A stretch of 64,000 nucleotides of DNA, from the NCBI RefSeq assembly GCF_040219335.1, contig NZ_JAVJSQ010000007.1:124001-188000 (forward strand). Reading direction: 5' to 3'. Both the position numbers and the translations under genes were made by a program. The notes below the pieces were generated by a model that searched no databases, was not told the DNA's origin, and worked only from the letters and a program-made list of their open reading frames with translations. Below, piece by piece: positions 59,539 to 64,000 of the stretch; positions within the stretch are counted from its first letter, which is position 1, and the number at the start of each line of letters is the position of its first letter. The DNA is from Gimesia sp. Its GTDB lineage: Bacteria; Planctomycetota; Planctomycetia; Planctomycetales; Planctomycetaceae.

Positions 59539-60718
59539 AGATCTGCAGCAGACGATTTCGCTGAAAGGACTGAAGCTCGCTCCGTCACAAGTCCTGGGAG
59601 GAGTGCGTCTGGCGCCCGTAATACGTAAACAGGTTCGTGAAGATCTCCGTTTGACGCGGCGTCCCTACCATGAGGATATTGCCGCCGTTCAACTCGATCA
59701 GAAAACGGCATATTACTCCTACATTCCACATGCATTTATCGCGGACTGGTCAGACGATGGCTCACCGGCCGTCGCCTACGGTACACAGCTACGCCGTCTG
59801 CAGAAAAGGCAGAAAAACAGCGATGGCCGGGTTCATGACCTGGGCTTCATGACGGCGCGGGTGATGAAAAAAATGCGAAAGCGGGAAGACCGCAATCGAT
59901 TGCGGTTTCTTCCGATGGATCTTTCACTCGAAGGATTTCTTTCGCTCCATTTTGGTGGACCGGATGTGATCTGGGAAGAATACTCGCGCGCAGCAATCCG
60001 CGATGGTTTGAGCCCGCGTTGTGAGATGTCGGTTCCCGGCCGCTGGATTAAAGGGCTGGAAGATGCCCTCCGTGTTTTCGAAATTCATGAGAATCAGGTT
60101 GGTTCACTGGTTTTTGTGGGGGATGCCCTGGCGTCTGCCTTTATCGTACCTCATCCGGATGATTATCGTGATCTGCACGAAACACTGTTGACCGATGATT
60201 ACGGTGAGCTGCTCTATTTCTACGGACTTTACGCACAGGAAAACCGGTTACATCCAGCGGACATCGATGCCAAGCGGGTGGCGTCACTGGAAGACCTGCG
60301 TCGAGAAGTCAAGCGTGTGCGTGGCGACTGGTCAACGCTGCACACACTGATGTCTGATAATCTGCTGGATTGTCCGGTCCACAATGAAATGGTTTACAAG
60401 ATGGGCCCCTTTCAGTTGCAGCGGTTCATGACGGAATTGAATCCGAAGGTGGAAAACCACATCGGGGAAGCCATCGTCCGCAAGAATGGAACGTTGGAAT
60501 ATTTGAAATCGTATCGACTCTCTGCCGCCCAGTGCCGACGTGCTTATCTGCTGATGCAGCTCGCTGACAGCAACTGGTCTGTCGAAGCCTGCGCTGAAAA
60601 ACTGAGTTGCACAACTCACGAATTGATTTACCGTCTGGAAAAAGCGGGCTTCGGTCACCTGTTCCATCAGCATGTGCATGACAAAGTTCAGAGCATGCTG
60701 CGAAATGACCCCTGGTAA
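59528..60718 (+). CDS. ARPP-like protein with C-terminal Fis-like HTH
   Basis: A 396-residue protein overlapping the vWA gene by 11 bp, so co-translated. The N-terminal region (SLKGLKLAPSQVLGGVRLAP, FLPMDLSLEGFLSLHFGGPD, VPGRWIKGLEDALRVFEIHE, VGSLVFVGDALASAFIVPHP) recalls the ARPP domains reported by others in RNA-repair-like gene neighbourhoods; I recall this only roughly. Residues about 280-345 are helical. The last 50 residues, DSNWSVEACAEKLSCTTHEL with IYRLEKAGFGHL, look like a Fis-type helix-turn-helix as found in sigma-54 activators, but no AAA+ domain is present. Function unknown; nucleic-acid binding inferred. Confidence 0.65.
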   Translation: MKPEDLQQTISLKGLKLAPSQVLGGVRLAPVIRKQVREDLRLTRRPYHEDIAAVQLDQKTAYYSYIPHAFIADWSDDGSPAVAYGTQLRRLQKRQKNSDGRVHDLGFMTARVMKKMRKREDRNRLRFLPMDLSLEGFLSLHFGGPDVIWEEYSRAAIRDGLSPRCEMSVPGRWIKGLEDALRVFEIHENQVGSLVFVGDALASAFIVPHPDDYRDLHETLLTDDYGELLYFYGLYAQENRLHPADIDAKRVASLEDLRREVKRVRGDWSTLHTLMSDNLLDCPVHNEMVYKMGPFQLQRFMTELNPKVENHIGEAIVRKNGTLEYLKSYRLSAAQCRRAYLLMQLADSNWSVEACAEKLSCTTHELIYRLEKAGFGHLFHQHVHDKVQSMLRNDPW

Positions 60719-60738
60719 ATCATTTATTAAACCCCGGT

Positions 60739-61158
60739 TTGACAGAGCCTCTCCGTGTAGTACCATGGGTGGCTGTTTCATCCCGCCAGGATGATTGGTC
60801 TGTTGATGTGATCGCGACCGGAGGGTTTATGGGTTATCGAGCTTTCTATTGCTGTTATAAAACCGATGAAACGCTCAGCGCGGAAGAAGCCTGTGAGATG
60901 GATCTGTCTCTCGCCGCCGATCGGATTCTGGAACTCCTCCAGGGCGATGAAGATTTCTTCGGGCTGATCGACGAACACAACAACACGCTGCAATTCCTCC
61001 GCAACGGCGAGACAATCTGGATGGAAATTCCGATTCCGGACAAGCAGGGAAGTTACGGAAAATACATCCCGCTCAGTGAAGTGAGCGCGCTGGTCGCTGG
61101 CTTACCCGCCCAGATCGATCTTAATGATTTCTCAGAAATGCAGTTTCAACCCTGGTGA
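60739..61158 (+). CDS. Small soluble hypothetical protein
   Basis: A protein of up to 139 residues from TTG 60739; ATG 60829 (MGYRAFYCC) has GGAGGG 3-4 nt upstream and is a possible shorter start. Features: WSVDVIATGGFMGYRAFYCC, DLSLAADRILELLQGDEDFF, GLIDEHNNTLQFL and SEVSALVAGLPAQIDLNDF. I recognise no family. It lies 20 bp after the ARPP-like gene, in the same direction, so it could be a third member of that operon, or an unrelated immunity-like protein. Confidence 0.6.
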   Translation: MTEPLRVVPWVAVSSRQDDWSVDVIATGGFMGYRAFYCCYKTDETLSAEEACEMDLSLAADRILELLQGDEDFFGLIDEHNNTLQFLRNGETIWMEIPIPDKQGSYGKYIPLSEVSALVAGLPAQIDLNDFSEMQFQPW

Positions 61159-61192
61159 TCCGACAGGCTGTCTGCAGCAGTTCCACAGTTAA

Positions 61193-61221
61193 TTGACGCT
61201 GGTCAGGCCGCTTCCTATATT
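61193..61221 (+). promoter_or_regulatory. Sigma-70 promoter of the beta-helix gene
   Basis: TTGACG (61193-61198), a 17-bp spacer and TATATT (61216-61221). The start near 61228 precedes the ATG at 61295 and argues against translation from the TTG at 61193. Confidence 0.75.
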
Positions 61222-61294
61222 CGAGGCAGGTCGTGCTGTGATTACGCAGTCATGCAAACAACCCTCCCACTTGTTAACAACCTCAGGTTCCTCA

Positions 61295-63502
61295 ATGAAC
61301 GTGTTTCGATTATTTCTCACCAGTCTGATGGTCTGTTGTCTGACTTGCCGGACGCAGGCAGATCTCAATTTGTATGTTAAAGCCGATGGAGGTCCCGGGG
61401 GCGATGGCAGTCAAGCGAAGCCGTTTCGTCAGATCGAGCAGGCACGCGATGCGATCCGCCGGTCTCGTCAGAATGGTCAGCTGAAAGTGGGTGCTGGGGC
61501 AACGGTCCACATCCAGCCCGGTGTTTATCAAATCAGTAAGTCGTTGGAATTCAACAAGACTGACAGCGGCACCGCCGCGTCGCCGATCGTCTATCGTGGA
61601 ACTCAACAGGGCCAGGTACTGATTCAGGGGGGCATCGGTCTCGATCCCGCATCGTTTCAGCCTGTCACCGATGCTGCCATTCTCAAACGGCTGCCTGCTT
61701 CCGCTCGCGATAAAGTCCGGGTCTGTGATCTATCGTCCATCGCAGACGGCTCTTTCGCGGAACTCAAACGCTCCTACCGGGGAGTACCCGTCGGTCCCTG
61801 GCTGTATGTGAACGGCGCGCCGATGACGCTCGCCCGCTGGCCGAATGCCGATGCAGATCATGGTGGCTGGGCTTCGTTTTCCAAAGTCGTTGATAAAGGG
61901 CTGCCCAACCCCAAGGCCGAAGATCCGGAACAACGCAAACTGCACCCCGGTGCGTTCATCTTTGATGATCCCCGGCCCGCCCGCTGGAACCTTGAAGATG
62001 GCGTCTGGCTGCTCGGTTACTGGACTCATGACTGGAGCGACGAAGTCATCCGGATCGCCGATTATGATGCAAACCAGAAAACGATCCGGCTGGCAGCCCC
62101 TCATAACTACGGCATCATGGGTGGCACCTGGGGATCCAAATCACGTCGCTTCTTCGCACTCAACGTTCTGGAGGAACTGGACGCACCTGGCGAATGGTAT
62201 CTCGATCGCAGGCAGAAGCAGCTTTATTTCTATCCCAACCAAAATCAGCAAGAGGCATCGATTGTCCTCGCGACGTTGACGCAGCCCCTGCTCAAACTGC
62301 AGGACACGCAACATGTCCGCTTTGAGAACCTGAACCTGGAGTATGGTCATTCAGAAGGTGTCTCGCTGAAGAATACCACCGGCATTGAACTGGCCGGGTG
62401 CGTGGTCGCGAACCTCGCCAGTGGCGGTATCTCCGTGAATGGTAAGCAGAACACGATCCGCAGCTGCGATCTGTATCACCTGGGAACACGCGGGATCGCC
62501 TTGTATGGAGGCGACCGTAAACAGCTCACACGCGCCGATAACCGTGCGATCAATAACCACATTCACCATTATGGACTCTTCCAGCGAACCTATGCCCCGG
62601 GCATCTATGCGAATGGTTGCGGGCAGATCGTTCAGAACAACTGTATTCACGATGCCCCTCATAACGCGGTCCTGTATGGCGGTAATGAGAACCTGTTCGA
62701 ACGGAATGAAATCTACCGCGTCGTCATGGAGACGGGTGACTCGGGCGCCTTTTATACCGGTCGCGACTGGACCAGCCAGGGAAACATCCTGCGGCACAAC
62801 TTCATCCACCACCTCGGAGGCGGCGATGCAGAGCATGTCAACACGATGGGCGTCTACCTGGATGACTGCGACAGCGGCGACACGGTGGAAGGCAACGTGT
62901 TCTACCAGACCGGCCGGGCCATTATGATTGGCGGCGGTCGCGATAACCCTATTCTGAATAACCTGGTCTTCGACTGTCCTATCGGCCTGCACGTCGATTC
63001 CCGGGGCATGACCTGGAAACAATGGAACAATCCTAATGAACCAAGCTGGCAGCTCGAAAAGAAGGCGGAAGCGATGAACTACCAGAGCCCGCCCTGGAGC
63101 GAACGCTATCCCCATCTCGCTAAAATCATGCAGGACTCGCCTCGAGAACCGCTCTATAATCCGATCCTTCGGAACGTGTTCGTGAACTGCTCAAAGGAAG
63201 TCGCACATCTGGACGGCAACGTAAAGAAGCTGCTTGACAAGTTCGACATGCAAAATAATCTCGCCGTGAATACGCGTGGCACATCACGGGGTATCGCCAT
63301 GACCAACGATCTCAAAGGCTTCACCAACCTGAGCGGGACCCCTGACAAACACATTCCACTGGGCCTGACAATAAATTCACAAGGCAAATGGGAACTGCAC
63401 CAGGATCCCTCCCTGCTGACGAAAGAGATCGGTTTTGAGCCGATTCCTTTTGACAAAATCGGTCTTTATCTGGATGACTATCGTCACAAACTGCCAGAGT
63501 AA
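61295..63502 (+). CDS. Exported right-handed parallel beta-helix protein
   Basis: A 735-residue protein; the ATG at 61295 directly starts the signal peptide (MNVFRLFLTSLMVCCLTC, then RTQA). The mature N-terminus LYVKADGGPGGDGSQAKPFR is the usual start of beta-helix polysaccharide-lyase-like proteins, followed by VHIQPGVYQISKSLEF. From about 380 to 600 come regular right-handed beta-helix rungs (GIELAGCVVANLASGGISVN, RSCDLYHLGTRGIALYGGDR, NRAINNHIHHYGLFQR, GNILRHNFIHHLGGGDAEHV). It could be a lyase, glycoside hydrolase or epimerase acting on polysaccharide; no catalytic residues are assigned. Planctomycetes carry many such exported proteins. Confidence 0.87.
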   Translation: MNVFRLFLTSLMVCCLTCRTQADLNLYVKADGGPGGDGSQAKPFRQIEQARDAIRRSRQNGQLKVGAGATVHIQPGVYQISKSLEFNKTDSGTAASPIVYRGTQQGQVLIQGGIGLDPASFQPVTDAAILKRLPASARDKVRVCDLSSIADGSFAELKRSYRGVPVGPWLYVNGAPMTLARWPNADADHGGWASFSKVVDKGLPNPKAEDPEQRKLHPGAFIFDDPRPARWNLEDGVWLLGYWTHDWSDEVIRIADYDANQKTIRLAAPHNYGIMGGTWGSKSRRFFALNVLEELDAPGEWYLDRRQKQLYFYPNQNQQEASIVLATLTQPLLKLQDTQHVRFENLNLEYGHSEGVSLKNTTGIELAGCVVANLASGGISVNGKQNTIRSCDLYHLGTRGIALYGGDRKQLTRADNRAINNHIHHYGLFQRTYAPGIYANGCGQIVQNNCIHDAPHNAVLYGGNENLFERNEIYRVVMETGDSGAFYTGRDWTSQGNILRHNFIHHLGGGDAEHVNTMGVYLDDCDSGDTVEGNVFYQTGRAIMIGGGRDNPILNNLVFDCPIGLHVDSRGMTWKQWNNPNEPSWQLEKKAEAMNYQSPPWSERYPHLAKIMQDSPREPLYNPILRNVFVNCSKEVAHLDGNVKKLLDKFDMQNNLAVNTRGTSRGIAMTNDLKGFTNLSGTPDKHIPLGLTINSQGKWELHQDPSLLTKEIGFEPIPFDKIGLYLDDYRHKLPE

Positions 63503-63525
63503 GATCCCTCTCGAAACTAAGAAGT

Positions 63526-64000
63526 TCAACCGGCAACCGGTGCATGCTCTTGCGCCGGTTGCAGCGCGGCTTCTGCTGTTTTCTCCCGGGTCACACGAAA
63601 ATGGCGACTGAGCAGAAAACCGATGATGCCGAGAAACAGAAACGTGGAGGTATGGTAAGTTCCCAGTAGCTCACTATAGAACTTGCCGATAAATGCGCGG
63701 TTCAAAATCAGCACCAGGAACACAAACAGACCGATGCCGACCTTCAGCGGTTTCGTAAAATGTTTCTGACTCATGGAAGAGCGGATCAGCAGATAGACAC
63801 CCGGAAATATCCCCACGCAATGCTGTCCCCAGGTGACCGGCGAATATAACAGGATCAATATCGACAGCACCGCACATTCCCAGAGAATGCGTTCATCCGA
63901 ACGGTCGTCGTAATGCCTGCGGAATAGCCACGCAATAAAAATCAGAAACACCAGCATACTCAGCGAGATGATCCGTCCTGCCGTCACCGGAGGCAGATTC
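63526..64000 (-). CDS. DUF2029/GT87-type membrane protein (5' end cut by window edge)
   Basis: The minus-strand frame is open to the right edge; only the last about 158 residues are seen. Hydrophobic helices: ISLSMLVFLIFIAWLFRRHY, ILWECAVLSILILLYSPVTW, VGIFPGVYLLIRSS, VGIGLFVFLVLILNR and STFLFLGIIGFLLSRHFR. The phrase LLYSPVTWGQH fits the GT87/DUF2029 family (mannosyl- or arabinosyltransferase-like, using lipid-linked donors), where SP-x-W is typical. The apparent GTG start at 63987 is internal, since the frame continues as NLPP upstream. Convergent with the beta-helix gene, 23 bp apart. Confidence 0.7.
   Translation of the reverse strand, partial: NLPPVTAGRIISLSMLVFLIFIAWLFRRHYDDRSDERILWECAVLSILILLYSPVTWGQHCVGIFPGVYLLIRSSMSQKHFTKPLKVGIGLFVFLVLILNRAFIGKFYSELLGTYHTSTFLFLGIIGFLLSRHFRVTREKTAEAALQPAQEHAPVAG

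Noticed and set aside
61193-61294. TTG start 34 codons upstream of the beta-helix gene
   Set aside because: The TTG is part of a TTGACG -35 box with TATATT 17 bp on; the signal peptide starts at 61295.
62351-63115. 254-codon minus-strand frame in the beta-helix gene
   Set aside because: Val/Ile-rich antisense shadow of regular beta-helix rungs.
63533-63562. GCAACCGG/CCGGTTGC inverted repeat at the end of the GT87-type gene
   Set aside because: Lies in the coding end of the minus-strand gene and has no T run on either side.

Overview
The window looks like chromosomal DNA of a Planctomycetes bacterium, most likely a Gimesia-like member of the Planctomycetia. The evidence is a DUF1559-type prepilin protein, a sulfatase-modifying-factor (FGE-like) protein, Cys/Tyr/Pro-rich secreted proteins, an M56 peptidase fused to carboxypeptidase-regulatory repeats, CACGAAA interspersed repeats, several TTG/GTG starts and sigma-54-type promoters. 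There is no rRNA, no convincing tRNA, no CRISPR array and no intact transposase. Genes are dense, in short operons on both strands.

Region by region. 1-6265 (minus): two paralogous exported carboxypeptidase-regulatory-like proteins, the first cut by the left edge, then a 0.7 kb gene-free stretch with phased direct repeats, then three small exported proteins that share an IQQV motif and end in a hairpin terminator. 6824-17704: informational core genes, with a parC-parE topoisomerase pair, an unassigned 754-aa membrane-anchored protein on the minus strand with a strong terminator, a PcrA/UvrD helicase and a XerD recombinase. 17718-26146 (minus): a compact type II/IV-like pseudopilus operon headed by an ECF sigma factor and a possible anti-sigma protein, followed by one GspE-type ATPase, three GspF-type membrane proteins, three pseudopilin-like proteins and a DUF1559 protein. 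No secretin is visible.

26539-28162: two shikimate-pathway genes (shikimate kinase and DAHP synthase). 28184-32886: a repeat lipoprotein, a YjbQ-family protein and a run of small soluble proteins resembling immunity proteins of polymorphic toxins, with no toxin present. 33000-36974: a DUF421/YetF membrane protein, an endonuclease/exonuclease/phosphatase-fold protein, a Mn-catalase and an AI-2E-type permease; two sigma-54-type promoters lie here. 37208-41307: a BlaI-type repressor and a giant BlaR1-type M56 receptor, preceded by two 20-bp operator-like repeats 53 bp apart. 41532-45660: HscC-type Hsp70, a membrane protein and a J-domain-like protein with a degenerate HPD motif.

45679-57877: mixed metabolic, exported and hypothetical genes (FabZ-like dehydratase, FAD monooxygenase, ceramidase-like protein, SGNH hydrolase, six-BON-domain protein with a sigma-54-type promoter, cupin, DUF2256, phosphoesterase, WD40-like protein, FGE-like protein, zinc-ribbon proteins). 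57960-60718: the most interesting locus. An RNA-like element with 5' and 3' ends forming a bulged stem and ending in a T run sits immediately before a vWA protein whose architecture (alpha-helical region plus vWA with intact MIDAS) recalls Ro60/TROVE proteins; this gene overlaps a second gene whose product ends in a Fis-like HTH. This could be a divergent Ro60-Y-RNA-like ribonucleoprotein operon. 60739-64000: a small hypothetical protein, a secreted beta-helix protein behind a clear sigma-70 promoter, and a partial GT87/DUF2029-type membrane protein cut by the right edge.

All functional statements rest on reading the sequence and on remembered family motifs; no search or folding programme was run.
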